Made by a program: the position numbers and the translations under genes. The notes beneath the pieces are model-generated. The model had not been told where the DNA came from, searched no databases, and was given only the letters and a program-made list of their open reading frames with translations. From positions 8,203-72,202 of the forward strand of contig JAQDNC010000010.1 in assembly GCA_027660625.1 (NCBI GenBank): a DNA stretch of 64,000 nt, given 5' to 3'. Numbering within the stretch: position 1 is the first letter of the stretch; each line of letters opens with the position of its first letter. Below are positions 17,941 to 27,591 of the stretch, one piece after another. The DNA comes from Coriobacteriaceae bacterium AM100-PB1-1D-6A. Lineage in GTDB: Bacteria; Actinomycetota; Coriobacteriia; Coriobacteriales; Coriobacteriaceae.

Positions 17941-18612
17941 CTAGACCGAATAGCCTTGGCCGCGATGCGTGGTCAAATACCCCTTGATGCCGATTTTTTC
18001 GAGCGTGGTGCGCAGGCGGTTGATGTTGACGGTGAGCGTATTGTCGTCCACGAAGGCGTCGGAGTCCCACAGGTCCTGCATGATGGCCGAGCGCGAAACG
18101 ATCTTGCCCGCGCGGCTCAGAAGCAGCGAGAGGATACGCAGCTCGTTTTTGGTGAGCTCGGTGCTGGTGCCCGTTTGCGTGTTGGTGACCATGGAGCGGG
18201 CGAGGTCGAGCTCCAGCCCCTTGTGGACAAGTGTGCTGCGCTCGCCTGCCGCCGTGGTGCGGCGCAGCAGTGCGTTGATGCGCGCCACGAGCACGCGCGC
18301 GCTATAGGGCTTGGGAACAAAGTCGTCCGCGCCGAGCGTCATGGCCATGACCTCGTCGATCTCGGTCGTGCGCGACGTGAGAACGATGATGGGAACCTCG
18401 GATTCGCGACGGACCTCATGGCAGATGTGCTGGCCGTCTTTGACAGGGAGCGTGAGGTCGAGCAGCACCAGGTCGGGCGCGGCGGCGAGAATATCGTGCG
18501 AGACATGCTCAAACGATTCGCAGGCCTCGACTTCAAACCCGGCGCGGGCAAGGATGTCGACAAGCTCACGACGAATGGGCTCGTCGTCCTCAACGACATA
18601 AATCAGCGCCAT
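17941..18612 (-). CDS. OmpR-family response regulator (BceR-like)
   Basis: Cytoplasmic DNA-binding partner of the adjacent kinase. The 223-residue protein has a receiver domain (EDDE at the N-terminus, phosphoacceptor in LVLLDLTLP) and a C-terminal winged helix (LTKNELRILSLLL to THRGQGYSV). The ATG at 18612 fits the conserved receiver start MALIYVVEDD; the open frame upstream is not conserved in style. First gene of a two-gene operon. Confidence 0.9.
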   Translation of the reverse strand: MALIYVVEDDEPIRRELVDILARAGFEVEACESFEHVSHDILAAAPDLVLLDLTLPVKDGQHICHEVRRESEVPIIVLTSRTTEIDEVMAMTLGADDFVPKPYSARVLVARINALLRRTTAAGERSTLVHKGLELDLARSMVTNTQTGTSTELTKNELRILSLLLSRAGKIVSRSAIMQDLWDSDAFVDDNTLTVNINRLRTTLEKIGIKGYLTTHRGQGYSV

Positions 18613-18755
18613 GGATTTCGCTCCCCTCTTGGTTGTCTTGCCACCATTATGGCTGCGAAACTGCAGGTGTGCACCGCGCGCGGTGCCAAGGTGACAGAAC
18701 TGTTCGCGAGCGGGGGCGTTTTGTCCGCCTCGCACTCGCAGCGGCGGCGGGGACC

Positions 18756-18780
18756 AAAATGATTCTTTAATCCCCGTCCC
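18756..18780. repeat. Dispersed intergenic repeat, family B, diverged copy
   Basis: AAAATGATTCTTTAA then TCCCCGTCCC, resembling the better-matched pair at 24354-24385 and 28025-28050. Confidence 0.4.
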
Positions 18781-18791
18781 AGAAAAATCAT

Positions 18792-19523
18792 TTAGCGGCG
18801 GGCACGGAGCTTTTCGTAGCCTTCGGCGAAGAAGGCGACCGTGGCGGCGTCGGCCTCGGCGGCATCTGTCTCGGTCGCGGGGACCACGCCGTGCTCGTCG
18901 CTCACTAGGAACAGCGCGCCCTTAAGCTGCGCGGGAATGTCTACGCGCGTGACCGGGATGCCCTTGGTCTGGGCCAGCTGCTCGATGAGCGTCGCCGTGC
19001 CGCACAGGCACTCGTCCGCCGGCGCCACAAAGGCAAGCTCGCCGTTGTTGACGGCGGCGAGCAGCTCGGGCGCCACGCCGGTTTCGTCGGCCTCGGAGCG
19101 GGCCTCTGCGGAGCGGGCGCGCAGCGCCTTGGCCGACGTATCGGCGAGCGGCTCGTACTCCCCCACCGTCATGGCGGCGTTGCCGTTGACGTCGATCACC
19201 AGCATGAGCACGCCGTCATGTGCGGTGTAATCGCCCTCGGCAAGCGACCACTCAACGTGCTGTTTGGCCCAGCTGAGCATGTTATGGGTAAGCGGCTCGC
19301 CCTGCACCAGGCGCTCGGACAGTGCGCGGATGTGGCGGTTGAGCATGGGCACCTTTTTGTTGGACATGCGCCAACGGCAGACAAGCGCGGGCTTGTCGAG
19401 CGTGAACTTCTCGACCGCCTCCTGATTGGCGCAAAAGTCCTCGTACGCACGCTGATCCTCGGCATTGCCAAACAGCTCGGCATCATCAATCTGGGGCATG
19501 GTCATACCTTTCGTGTTAGTCAT
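18792..19523 (-). CDS. Hypothetical protein (243 aa), downstream of purH
   Basis: I do not recognise the family. It is a soluble, acidic alpha/beta-looking protein without signal peptide. Two starts are possible: ATG at 19523 (AGAGG upstream) and ATG at 19499 (AAAGG upstream). It begins only about 20 bases beyond the purH terminator on the same strand, so it is either read through or driven by a promoter embedded in the terminator region. The region AFVAPADECLCGTATLIEQL faintly recalls class IV aminotransferase C-termini, but I would not assign it. Confidence 0.65.
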   Translation of the reverse strand: MTNTKGMTMPQIDDAELFGNAEDQRAYEDFCANQEAVEKFTLDKPALVCRWRMSNKKVPMLNRHIRALSERLVQGEPLTHNMLSWAKQHVEWSLAEGDYTAHDGVLMLVIDVNGNAAMTVGEYEPLADTSAKALRARSAEARSEADETGVAPELLAAVNNGELAFVAPADECLCGTATLIEQLAQTKGIPVTRVDIPAQLKGALFLVSDEHGVVPATETDAAEADAATVAFFAEGYEKLRARR

Positions 19524-19540
19524 TCCGTCCTCTTATACCA

Positions 19541-19575
19541 AAAAGACGGCCCTCCAAACGGAGCGACCGTCTTTT
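19541..19575 (-). terminator. Terminator of purH
   Basis: AAAAGACGG pairs with CCGTCTTTT with an inner TCC/GGA pair around AAAC; the minus strand continues as TTTTTGG. Confidence 0.75.
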
Positions 19576-19604
19576 GCAGAGATTATTTTGTTCCGGGGCG
19601 AAAC

Positions 19605-21212
19605 TTAGTGCCTAAAGTGGCGGGCGCCGGTAAAGACCATCGCGATGCCATGCTCGTTGCAGGCCTGGACGCTCTCGTCGTCGCGCTTGGAGCCGCCGGG
19701 CTGGATGATGCAGGTCACGCCGTGCGCGGCAAGCACGTCGACGTTGTCGCGGAACGGGAAGAACGCGTCGCTTGCACAGGCAAAGCCGCCCTTCTCCACG
19801 CCCTCGCGCTCGCAGAAGTCCTCGGCGCGCTCGCAGGCAAGCAGTGCAGAGTCAACGCGGTTGGGCTGACCCGGGCCCATGCCAATGCCGGCCTTACCCT
19901 TGGAGACCAGGATGGCGTTGGACTTGACGCCCTTGCAGACCTTCCAGGCAAACTCGAGCTCGGCCATCTCGGCGTCGGTGGGCTTGCGGTCGGTGGGGAA
20001 CGTAAAGGTCGCAGGATCCTCGGTCACGTGGTCGACCTCCTGCACCAGCATGCCGCCGTCGACGGAGCGCAGCTCCACCTGGGCGCCGTGGTCCACGCCG
20101 CCGGTGGCCAGCACGCGCAGGTTGGGGCGCTTGGCCATGCGCTCGAGCGCCTCGGCAGTGTAGCTCGGAGCGATGATAACCTCGACGAACTGCTTGTTCT
20201 GATCGGCAAAGTGCTCAACCAGCTCATAGGGAACCTCACGGTTGCAGGCGATGATGCCGCCGAAGGCGCTCTTGGGATCGCAGGCGAAGGCGCGGTCGTA
20301 GGCAGCCGTAATGTCCTCGGCCACGGCGGAGCCACAGGGGTTCTGATGCTTGAGGATCACGCAGGCCGGCTCGTCGAACTCGCGGACCAGGTTCCAAGCG
20401 GCGTCGGCATCCAGATAGTTGTTGTAGCTGAGCGGCTTGCCCTGGATCTGCTCGGAGCCCACGAGCGGGAACTGCGAGCTCGCGGTATTCTCGCAGCCCT
20501 CGGCAAAGCGATAGACCGTGGCCTTCTGCTGCGGGTTCTCGCCATAGCGCAGGTCGTCGACCTTCTCCAGCGAGATCTCGAGCTTGGCAGAGGTGTCCGC
20601 CACATCGCTTGCCTGGGCGGCAAGCCAACGGGAGATAGCCGTGTCGTAGGCGGCGGTGGTCTGGTAGACCTTCACCTGCAGGCGGCGACGGGTGGAAAGC
20701 GTGGTGCAGCCACCGGTCTCGCGCATCTCGGCCAGGACGGCATCATAGTCGGCCGGGTCGGAGATGACGGTAACGCTCGCGGCGTTCTTGGCGGCAGAGC
20801 GCAGCATGGAGGGGCCACCGATGTCGATGTGCTCGATGGCGTCCGCGAAGGTGACCTCGGGGTTGGCGACGGTCTTCTCGAACTCGTACAGGTTGACGAC
20901 GACCAGGTCGATCAGCTTAATGCCGTGCTGAGCAGCCTCCTGCATGTGCTGCTCGGAATCGCGGCGGGCCAGCAGCGCGCCGTGAACCTTGGGGTGCAGG
21001 GTCTTAACGCGGCCGTCCATCATCTCGGGATAGCCCGTGAACTCCTCGATGGGGGTTACGGGGACGCCCGCGTCCTCGATGGCACGAGCCGTGCCGCCCG
21101 TAGAGATGATCTCGACGCCAAAGTCATCGACCAGCGTCCGTGCGAAATCGACGACGCCCGTCTTATCGGTAACCGAGATCAACGCGCGTGCGATCTTCAC
21201 ATCAGATCCCAT
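19605..21212 (-). CDS. purH: Bifunctional AICAR formyltransferase / IMP cyclohydrolase
   Basis: Catalyses the last two steps of IMP synthesis. The 535-residue protein has the N-terminal MGS-like cyclohydrolase domain ([33 protein letters not shown]) and the C-terminal AICARFT domain ([28 protein letters not shown]). Length matches the family. It ends in GARHFRH, as PurH proteins do. No other pur genes are nearby. Confidence 0.97.
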   Translation of the reverse strand: MGSDVKIARALISVTDKTGVVDFARTLVDDFGVEIISTGGTARAIEDAGVPVTPIEEFTGYPEMMDGRVKTLHPKVHGALLARRDSEQHMQEAAQHGIKLIDLVVVNLYEFEKTVANPEVTFADAIEHIDIGGPSMLRSAAKNAASVTVISDPADYDAVLAEMRETGGCTTLSTRRRLQVKVYQTTAAYDTAISRWLAAQASDVADTSAKLEISLEKVDDLRYGENPQQKATVYRFAEGCENTASSQFPLVGSEQIQGKPLSYNNYLDADAAWNLVREFDEPACVILKHQNPCGSAVAEDITAAYDRAFACDPKSAFGGIIACNREVPYELVEHFADQNKQFVEVIIAPSYTAEALERMAKRPNLRVLATGGVDHGAQVELRSVDGGMLVQEVDHVTEDPATFTFPTDRKPTDAEMAELEFAWKVCKGVKSNAILVSKGKAGIGMGPGQPNRVDSALLACERAEDFCEREGVEKGGFACASDAFFPFRDNVDVLAAHGVTCIIQPGGSKRDDESVQACNEHGIAMVFTGARHFRH

Positions 21213-21489
21213 GCAGTCCTCCTGTCTGGTACGCCGCCGTGCTCTGTGAGCCGGTGATACGTCGATCTGCAGCGCTCGCGCAGCGGCATTGAAAATACTG
21301 ATTCAATGTAGCGCATCGAGCGCATCGATGCACCCCGCAACGGGCGCATATGCAGAAAAAGTTTGCGAGCGGAGGGGATGGGCACGGCACCGGGCACGGT
21401 GAGTTCATGGAACACAGGGGCACCATAATTAGATGCCAATAGCATGGTAGAACTGTGCTCGATATGCATCCGCAAAAGAAAGAGGCACC

Positions 21490-22131
21490 ATGGTCTCGCG
21501 GGTTCTCTACCGACCGTTTGATACCGAAGACTTCGACGCCATCGCGTTGATTCTGCAGCAGCTTTGGCATAACAATTCGGATAACGATGAGTACAACCGC
21601 CTCGAGGCCGCGTGCGACCTCGCCTATTGCCTTTCGTCTTCGACGTTTTCGCAGGTTGCCGTAATCGACGGTCAGGCGCGCGGCATTGCGCTCGCGCGTG
21701 CGGGACAGAGCTCCGGCGCCACCGTTAAGGAACATTGGCTGGATACCGAACGCGCACTGCTATCGCAAATGCGCGAGCTGGAGCCCGATGCCTGCGCCGA
21801 GTATCTCTCGTTTGTGCGCGCAACCATCCGAACCAACAACCGCCTGCTCGAAAGCAGCCCGTTACCACACGACAACGAGGTCACGCTGCTTGCCGTAGAT
21901 CGCGACGTCCATGGCCTGGGCGTTGGCTCGGTGTTGCTCGACGCCGCAGTCTCGTACCTGTCCTCGCGCGGGGCGACGAGGGCGCACCTGTACACCGACT
22001 CCAACTGCTCGTGGAAGTTCTACGAACTGCACGGCTTTAAGCGCACGGCCACGCACCGCGCCAACCGCGAAGAGCGCCGTCACGACATGCCGCGCGAAAG
22101 CTTCCTCTACGAACTCGACCTAACAGCCTAG
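21490..22131 (+). CDS. GNAT-family N-acetyltransferase
   Basis: A predicted acetyl-CoA-dependent acetyltransferase of unknown substrate. The 213-residue protein has the acetyl-CoA motif A region LAVDRDVHGLGVGSVLL followed by YTDSNCSWKFYELHGF, typical of GNAT folds. GAAAGAGG precedes the ATG. The C-terminus contains a basic stretch. It is divergent from purH across a 277-base gap in which I see only a G-rich stretch and no clear riboswitch. Confidence 0.85.
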   Translation: MVSRVLYRPFDTEDFDAIALILQQLWHNNSDNDEYNRLEAACDLAYCLSSSTFSQVAVIDGQARGIALARAGQSSGATVKEHWLDTERALLSQMRELEPDACAEYLSFVRATIRTNNRLLESSPLPHDNEVTLLAVDRDVHGLGVGSVLLDAAVSYLSSRGATRAHLYTDSNCSWKFYELHGFKRTATHRANREERRHDMPRESFLYELDLTA

Positions 22132-22146
22132 GCCCAGCAGCCATAC

Positions 22147-22177
22147 CTAGTCATTTAGGAACGTCCCCAGTGACTAG
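22147..22177. repeat. Dispersed intergenic repeat, family A, copy 2
   Basis: CTAGTCA and TGACTAG flank a core containing TTTAGGAACGTCCCC; nearly the same as the unit at 404-432. Confidence 0.65.
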
Positions 22178-22213
22178 TCGTTGGGGACAGTCTTCGTAGG
22201 TAGCGCATAAAAA

Positions 22214-22255
22214 GGGATGGGCTTTCCCCGACGGCTGTCGAGAAAAGCCCATCCC
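22214..22255 (-). terminator. Terminator of the DUF2207 gene
   Basis: GGGATGGGCTTT pairs with AAAGCCCATCCC, followed on the minus strand by TTTTTAT. Confidence 0.8.
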
Positions 22256-22269
22256 ATAGCTTACGACCG

Positions 22270-24213
22270 TTAGAACGTTCCACCGCCGCCTCCGCCGACG
22301 CCGCCGCCTCCGCCGCCCGAGAAGCCGCCGCCTCCGCCGCCGCCCGAGCTGTCGGAGCTCGATGCCAGCTCACGGATGCTCTCGTGATACACGCCGTCGA
22401 ACGAATCGAGCGGCGACTCGGTACCGTAATGATGGTAGTACCACCAGTAGCAGGGGTAATTGTCGTAGAAACCGTCGGCCTCGCGCACCTCGGGAGGAAC
22501 AGCCTCGGCAAGCTGACGCAGGACTTCCTTCGAAACACCCAGCGCCGCACCCATCACCAGAAGTTTATTCCACAGGACCAGATCGCCGGGGACGGCCTCC
22601 TTTAGGCGCGTGAAATCCTCAAGCCAATGCTTGAGCGCCTTGCAGCGAGCCGCCACCTCGGCGCCCTCCGGCGTAAAGCGGCGGAACGTAAGGCCCACGC
22701 CAATACCCACCAGCACAATCGGCACCGAGATAACCGCGGCGATAATGTTCGCCTGTGCGCCGTCGGTAAAGAAGATGGATCCCGCGGGAATACAGGCGAT
22801 CAGAATACCAAGAACCAGGCAAAACACCATTGCGACAATGCCGTCCGAGGCAACGTACTCGCTATCGGCCAGCTTGCCCTTAACGGTGTTCTGATAGTCC
22901 TCGAGCTTGTCGCCCACGGGTGTAGCGTGCTGCTTGACGTAGTGCTGCAGCTCGTCGAACGTGCGCGAACGGTCACCGTTCTCGTCGGGCTTAGCACCGG
23001 CAAAGAAGACCTTGAGCACCATGTGGTCAATGCCCTTGGCCGACTTCCAACCCGCATCACTCACCGTCACGCGATACGTCTGCTCTTCTTTTTCACGCCC
23101 CAACAGACCCTTCTTAGCCTTAGTCACGGTCGCCTGTTCCAGCTTGATCACACGGTCGTCAGTGAGCTTCATGAGCGTGGCGATATATGCCTGATCGGGC
23201 ACCTCGTTCCAGCTCATGAGGGCCGAAAGCACGGCGGGATGGTCGGCCGAAGGCACATCGCGGAAATATTCGTCCTGGAAAAGCGGCTTGGGCTTGCGGC
23301 GGCGCAGCTTGAGCACAACGATTGTGCCGGTAAAGGCCACCGCCGCGACAACACTTAGTACGGCAAGTACATTGGCAATCATGCGAGCGTGAGCGCGGCG
23401 GGCGTTAGCTTCGTCGGCCCACGCCTTCTCTTCGCTCAGGATCGTTGACATGCGCTCCTCGCTCGAGGCGGAAAGCCATGGCACCCAGTCGCTGGGGAAG
23501 GCGATGCGTGCCTCGGCGAATTCGCCCTGATGCACGCAGGGAATGGTATAGGTGACCATGGGCTCGTCCTCATCGAGTGACACGTCGCCCGTCAGCGGAC
23601 CGTGGCCCCATGCGCGGAAGTTATCGCCCTTGACGGCCGCCGTCCCGGCAGCGGCATTTGCGAAGTACACTTCCATCTCGACATCGTCGGAATCCGCGGA
23701 CCAGCCGTCACCTACAAATTTCCAGTAGAGCTCAGCGGTATCGGCCCAGTTCATGACCGCACCGGTCATGGTGTAGCTCACGTAATAGATCACGCTATCG
23801 CCGCTCTCGTGGGGGCTGAAAACCTTGATCTTTACGCCGCCGTCGGACTGCTCGACCGTGTAGACGCCAGAGTCACCCTTGTTTGCGCTATCGACTTTGT
23901 TGAACGCGGTGTCCTCTTCCTCGACGCTCAGCACGTCGACACCCGCCGCGCCGCCCTGCTGGTTGGTGTCCGCATTGATCTCCCAAAACACGCCGTTGAT
24001 GTCGTCATCGAAATCGAACTGGCGTCCCTCGACAACGGTCAGCGAGCCGTCGGCCTCAACCGTGGCGCCGATATAGGTTTTGGTCATGGAGTAGCCGTCG
24101 GCGTGCGCGGCGACAGGCAGCAGCAACAACGCAAGCGCGACGAGCACGCAGACGGAAGCGAATCGCGCAAACAGGCAGCGCTGCCGACAAGTATTGGCAA
24201 CGGGGGCGTTCAT
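22270..24213 (-). CDS. DUF2207-family membrane protein with Gly-rich tail
   Basis: Function unknown; a surface or membrane protein family common in Gram-positives. The 647-residue protein has a signal peptide (about residues 1-35, ending AAHADG), an extracellular DUF2207 beta domain (about 40-250), a membrane segment near 270-295, a cytoplasmic part, two more hydrophobic segments around 440-490, and a C-terminal run of Gly with Phe and Ser. Such tails are typical of the family. The ATG at 24213 has AAAGG 8 bases upstream. Confidence 0.85.
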   Translation of the reverse strand: MNAPVANTCRQRCLFARFASVCVLVALALLLLPVAAHADGYSMTKTYIGATVEADGSLTVVEGRQFDFDDDINGVFWEINADTNQQGGAAGVDVLSVEEEDTAFNKVDSANKGDSGVYTVEQSDGGVKIKVFSPHESGDSVIYYVSYTMTGAVMNWADTAELYWKFVGDGWSADSDDVEMEVYFANAAAGTAAVKGDNFRAWGHGPLTGDVSLDEDEPMVTYTIPCVHQGEFAEARIAFPSDWVPWLSASSEERMSTILSEEKAWADEANARRAHARMIANVLAVLSVVAAVAFTGTIVVLKLRRRKPKPLFQDEYFRDVPSADHPAVLSALMSWNEVPDQAYIATLMKLTDDRVIKLEQATVTKAKKGLLGREKEEQTYRVTVSDAGWKSAKGIDHMVLKVFFAGAKPDENGDRSRTFDELQHYVKQHATPVGDKLEDYQNTVKGKLADSEYVASDGIVAMVFCLVLGILIACIPAGSIFFTDGAQANIIAAVISVPIVLVGIGVGLTFRRFTPEGAEVAARCKALKHWLEDFTRLKEAVPGDLVLWNKLLVMGAALGVSKEVLRQLAEAVPPEVREADGFYDNYPCYWWYYHHYGTESPLDSFDGVYHESIRELASSSDSSGGGGGGGFSGGGGGGVGGGGGGTF

Positions 24214-24333
24214 AGGCACATCCTTTGTCTGTAAAACCAACATCGCCATTGTCCCACGTTTGCGGACACACATGACGAATATCTGGGCCAACGGAACGTC
24301 AAATGGGACAAAAGTCCCACCCGAGTCTGGCAC

Positions 24334-24385
24334 TTAGGGACGTTCCTAATGATCTATTGGGGACGGAGGAAAACGGATCATTGGG
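24334..24385. repeat. Adjacent family A (diverged) and family B repeats
   Basis: AGGGACGTTCCTAATGATC (24336-24354) is an inverted, diverged family A unit. It runs straight into the family B unit GGGGACGGAGGAAAACGG-ATCATT. The reverse complement of the latter recurs at 28025-28050. Confidence 0.55.
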
Positions 24386-24439
24386 TTGAACCGACGGACT
24401 GCAACAAATTTGTCGTTTGGGACGTTCTTTGGCCGAGTC

Positions 24440-24642
24440 CCGCGCCAACGATAGATACCACTTCACAGCTCCGTCACAGGTGTAGCGGCTTTGTGTGGGC
24501 GCGGCATGCGCTGATTGAGCCGTCAGTCGAGGGGCATAAACCAATTGAGCGAAAACGGTTGCCCCTTTCCCGTTCGCTCGAGGATCATGTCCCCCTTTTC
24601 CGCGGAAACCCCGGCAGTTGCGAAGAGCTGCCGGGGTTTCTG
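24440..24642 (+). ncRNA. Candidate structured small RNA with terminator
   Basis: This stretch of the 564-base gap 24214-24777 has no credible ORF. It contains two clear hairpins: GAGCGAAAACGG / CCGTTCGCTC (24547-24579) and AACCCCGGCAG / CTGCCGGGGTT (24607-24638). The second is followed by TTCTGT, as in an intrinsic terminator, although no plus-strand protein gene lies upstream. A -10-like TAGATA lies near 24450. I cannot match it to a known RNA family. Confidence 0.3.
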
Positions 24643-24764
24643 TCGTGCATAAGGTCGAGTCGGCGTACGGCGATCGAGACGTTGGGCCGCAGACCCACCG
24701 TGCGCAATGCGCAGCGCCGCCAACTTGCGAGCCACGGAAACGCCTTCCCTACCGTGCCCCGCGC

Positions 24765-24770
24765 TATACT
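24765..24770 (+). promoter_or_regulatory. -10 element directly before GluQRS (possible leaderless mRNA)
   Basis: TATACT is followed after only 7 bases by the ATG at 24778, with no Shine-Dalgarno sequence. Transcription would start at or beside the A of the start codon. Confidence 0.4.
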
Positions 24771-24777
24771 CGTCCGC

Positions 24778-25782
24778 ATGGATATCAAAACACGCAACAT
24801 ACCAACGCCCGCCGCGGACGCGCCGACGACGACTCCCTCTCCCGCACCTGTCGTGGGCCGTTTTGCCCCGTCGCCCTCGGGCCGCATGCACCTGGGCAAC
24901 GTGTTCAGCTGCCTGTGCGCGTGGCTTTCGGCCCGCAGCCAGGGCGGCAGCATCGTGTTGCGCATCGAGGACCTGGACGATCGCTGCAAGCGCCCGGAAC
25001 TTGCCACTCAACTGATTGACGACCTGACCTGGCTGGGACTCGAGTGGGACGAAGGCCCCTACTACCAGCACGATCGCCTCGACCTGTACGAGGGCGCCTT
25101 GCGCCAGCTGCAAGACGCCAGCCTCACCTACCCCTGCTTTTGCACGCGTGCCGAGCTCCACGCCGCGAGCGCGCCGCACGCCAGCGACGGCACGCCCATC
25201 TACCGCGGCGCCTGCCGAGGCCTTTCTGCCGAAGAGGTTACCCGCCGCAGCGCCCTGCGCGCCCCGGCCACGCGTCTGCGCGTGCCCACCGTCGATGACC
25301 TCGCAGACGATGTGATCGAATTCGTGGACCGCACGTACGGGGCCCAATGCGAGGCGCTCGCCACCGAGTGCGGCGATTTTTTGGTGCGCCGCAGCGACGG
25401 CGTTTTTGCCTATCAGCTAGCCGTGGTGGTCGACGACGCTGCCATGGGCGTCACCGAGGTCGTGCGCGGATGCGACCTGCTGGGCTCCACGCCCCGCCAA
25501 ATCTACCTGCAGCATCTGCTGGGACTTCCCACGCCGCACTACGCGCACATTCCGCTGCTCATGTCGCCGGACGGCCGCCGCCTTTCCAAGCGCGACCGCG
25601 ACCTGGACCTGGGCGAGCTCCGCGCCCGCTTTGGCACGCCCGAGGCACTGCTGGGCTGGCTCGCCAGGCAAACGGGCATCGCGCCGGACACCACGCCACG
25701 CTCTGCCGAGCAGCTGGTCGAGCACTTTAGCTGGGACGCTATCCGCGCACACCGGGAGAACATCACTGTAACGGCCGAGTAG
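24778..25782 (+). CDS. gluQ: Glutamyl-Q tRNA(Asp) synthetase-like protein
   Basis: A truncated GluRS paralogue that, in E. coli, glutamylates queuosine in tRNA(Asp). The 334-residue protein has the class I HIGH-like motif GRMHLGN in the RFAPSPSG context, the GluQRS zinc pattern (CFC...YRGAC) and the KMSKS-like motif RLSKRD. It lacks the C-terminal anticodon-binding domain. An N-terminal Thr/Pro/Ala-rich extension of about 25 residues precedes the catalytic core. Confidence 0.88.
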   Translation: MDIKTRNIPTPAADAPTTTPSPAPVVGRFAPSPSGRMHLGNVFSCLCAWLSARSQGGSIVLRIEDLDDRCKRPELATQLIDDLTWLGLEWDEGPYYQHDRLDLYEGALRQLQDASLTYPCFCTRAELHAASAPHASDGTPIYRGACRGLSAEEVTRRSALRAPATRLRVPTVDDLADDVIEFVDRTYGAQCEALATECGDFLVRRSDGVFAYQLAVVVDDAAMGVTEVVRGCDLLGSTPRQIYLQHLLGLPTPHYAHIPLLMSPDGRRLSKRDRDLDLGELRARFGTPEALLGWLARQTGIAPDTTPRSAEQLVEHFSWDAIRAHRENITVTAE

Positions 25783-25797
25783 CCAGCCACCCCGCCA

Positions 25798-26523
25798 CTA
25801 CGCAACATCCCAGGGCTGGAGTTCGTCACCCAGGTGAACGATGCAGTCGTAGAGTACGGTGTGACGCTCGGCCGGGTTGGCATCCCGATGAAAATGCCCG
25901 TAGTACCAGCGCTTGTAATCCAAGCGGTCTTCCAGCTCATCGAAAAATGCCGTCAGCCGATCAACGGCGGGATAATTCCAGCCAGGCCCCGGATAGAGCG
26001 TGGGCGAAAGCATGCGCGTAGAGCAGGTGTGGGTGATCACGTAGTCAACCTTCCAGCCCACGCTGTCGAGCTTTGCCCGCGCCTCCTCAAAGTTGCGCTC
26101 GTCCGGCAGCTCCTGCGGCCACCAGCTGGAATAGGGAATGCGGTATTCCTTATCCACACTCGTGGCGCCGCCCATGGTAAAAATCGTTGAGCCGTCGAGC
26201 TCAAAAACCTCGCCGCGCGTCAGGCGCCGTATGGGAGAGGTATCCGACAGGCGCTGCGTCAGCCCACCGTGCCACAACTCCATGGGACGCTCCGCCCAGT
26301 GATCGAAACGCTCGTGGTTGCCGTCGACGAGCAGCACGGTATAGGGGCGCGACTCCAGCCAAGCGATGTCGGCACATTCTTCGGCAGAGAAATCCCACGG
26401 AAAGCCAAAGTCGCCGGCGACGATGAGATAGTCGTCGCTCATCAGGCTATCCCCAAGCTCCCAATCGCGCAGCTTTTGCATGTCGAGGCCGCCGTGAATA
26501 TCGCCCGTCACATAGACCGTCAT
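25798..26523 (-). CDS. Calcineurin-like metallophosphoesterase (241 aa)
   Basis: A predicted di-metal phosphoesterase; substrate unknown. Motifs GDIHGG, GDFGFPW, DGNHE and a C-terminal YGHFHRD provide the usual metal ligands. Its ATG overlaps the stop of the upstream metallophosphoesterase gene by 4 bases (ATGA), so the two are translationally coupled. Confidence 0.85.
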   Translation of the reverse strand: MTVYVTGDIHGGLDMQKLRDWELGDSLMSDDYLIVAGDFGFPWDFSAEECADIAWLESRPYTVLLVDGNHERFDHWAERPMELWHGGLTQRLSDTSPIRRLTRGEVFELDGSTIFTMGGATSVDKEYRIPYSSWWPQELPDERNFEEARAKLDSVGWKVDYVITHTCSTRMLSPTLYPGPGWNYPAVDRLTAFFDELEDRLDYKRWYYGHFHRDANPAERHTVLYDCIVHLGDELQPWDVA

Positions 26524-27188
26524 CGGATTACCACTTCCCTCTTATATGTTTCGAGATCGTGCTCAATCTGCTCGTCACCCGTGGCGTTGACCCACCACGG
26601 CCATTTAACGCACCGCATCGGCTCGTCTACCCGCGCAAACCAAGCTTTGAGCTCCTCCAAGCTCACCGGGGCGTAGCTGTTGGCGTCCACGCCCACGTCA
26701 TAGCGCAGCAGTCCCTGCCTGCGGTTGAACTCGTTGTATGCGCCGCCGCAACTGTGGATATGCCCGTGCAAATGCCAGCTGCCGTGCGACATGCCCTGCC
26801 AGTCGACCATGGGATAGTGGCTCAGCACGATTTTTTGGCAGTTGATCTTGAGCGCGCAAATGGGCGGCTCGACGATAAAAGCATCCGCTACCGCAGGCTG
26901 CGTCCAGTCTTTGTCGTGGTTGCCGGGCAGCAGATGGACGCGCTTGCAGGCAATGCTTTTGCGCAGCTCGTAGGCGTCTTGGACCGTCATCTTAAAGCTA
27001 AAGTCACCCAAGATGTAGAGCTCGTCATCCGCAGCAACCTTGCTGTTAATGTTGGCGACCATGGCATCGTTCATCTGCGCAACAGTCGACCAAGGCCTAT
27101 CGCTAAGCCGTAGCATGTTCTCGTGTCCAAAGTGAGTATCGCCGGTAAACCAGATCACGGGGACCTCCTGTTGCTGCGGGGTATCCAT
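26520..27188 (-). CDS. Calcineurin-like metallophosphoesterase (222 aa)
   Basis: A second predicted di-metal phosphoesterase, of the subfamily with GDTHFGHENM, GDFSF, LLPGNHD, LSHYPM and LHGHIHS. It is only distantly like its downstream partner, so the pair is not a recent duplication. It is the middle gene of a three-gene leftward operon: a 79-aa membrane protein, this gene, and the 241-aa phosphoesterase. Confidence 0.85.
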   Translation of the reverse strand: MDTPQQQEVPVIWFTGDTHFGHENMLRLSDRPWSTVAQMNDAMVANINSKVAADDELYILGDFSFKMTVQDAYELRKSIACKRVHLLPGNHDKDWTQPAVADAFIVEPPICALKINCQKIVLSHYPMVDWQGMSHGSWHLHGHIHSCGGAYNEFNRRQGLLRYDVGVDANSYAPVSLEELKAWFARVDEPMRCVKWPWWVNATGDEQIEHDLETYKREVVIR

Positions 27189-27198
27189 CCCTTAGGGC

Positions 27199-27438
27199 TT
27201 ACCCCTCGTTCTTCCATCCAAACGGGTCGAGCACCCAAAAAATCAGATCGAGTACGCCGCCGGTCATCATGGCGCCGGCAAGGGCCATGCAAACGTGCAG
27301 AGAACTGGCACTTCGGAGCACGTCGAATGGCCCCAGAACAGCCAGCAGCGCGACCGCTGCGCCGGCAAGGCACAACGCGAGGCACGGCCCCGCGTCCTTG
27401 ACGCACTTCTTTGCGAGATGCTTGGTGTTATCGCTCAT
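27199..27438 (-). CDS. Small two-helix membrane protein (79 aa)
   Basis: No family recognised. The protein has a short basic N-terminus, then two hydrophobic segments (about residues 14-33 and 43-65) and a Trp/Phe-rich C-terminus. The ATG at 27438 has AAGGAG 10 bases upstream. Its stop is 10 bases from the next gene's start, so it probably shares an operon with the two phosphoesterases. Confidence 0.6.
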   Translation of the reverse strand: MSDNTKHLAKKCVKDAGPCLALCLAGAAVALLAVLGPFDVLRSASSLHVCMALAGAMMTGGVLDLIFWVLDPFGWKNEG

Positions 27439-27591
27439 TGGTATCGAACTCCTTAGAGGATCGTTGTTTGGGTACATGCCGCCGCGGCAGAGCAGGGCGG
27501 CAGGGTAAGTGTCCCATGCCGTGCGGACACGTTTTTAAACCCATGTATCCGCAGGGACCCATGTCCTTGCAGAACACCCCCGAAGAATCGT

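Noticed and set aside
27509..27536. GTGTCC/GGACAC hairpin with a T-run on the plus strand
   Set aside because: It resembles a terminator, but no plus-strand gene or transcript is evident upstream.
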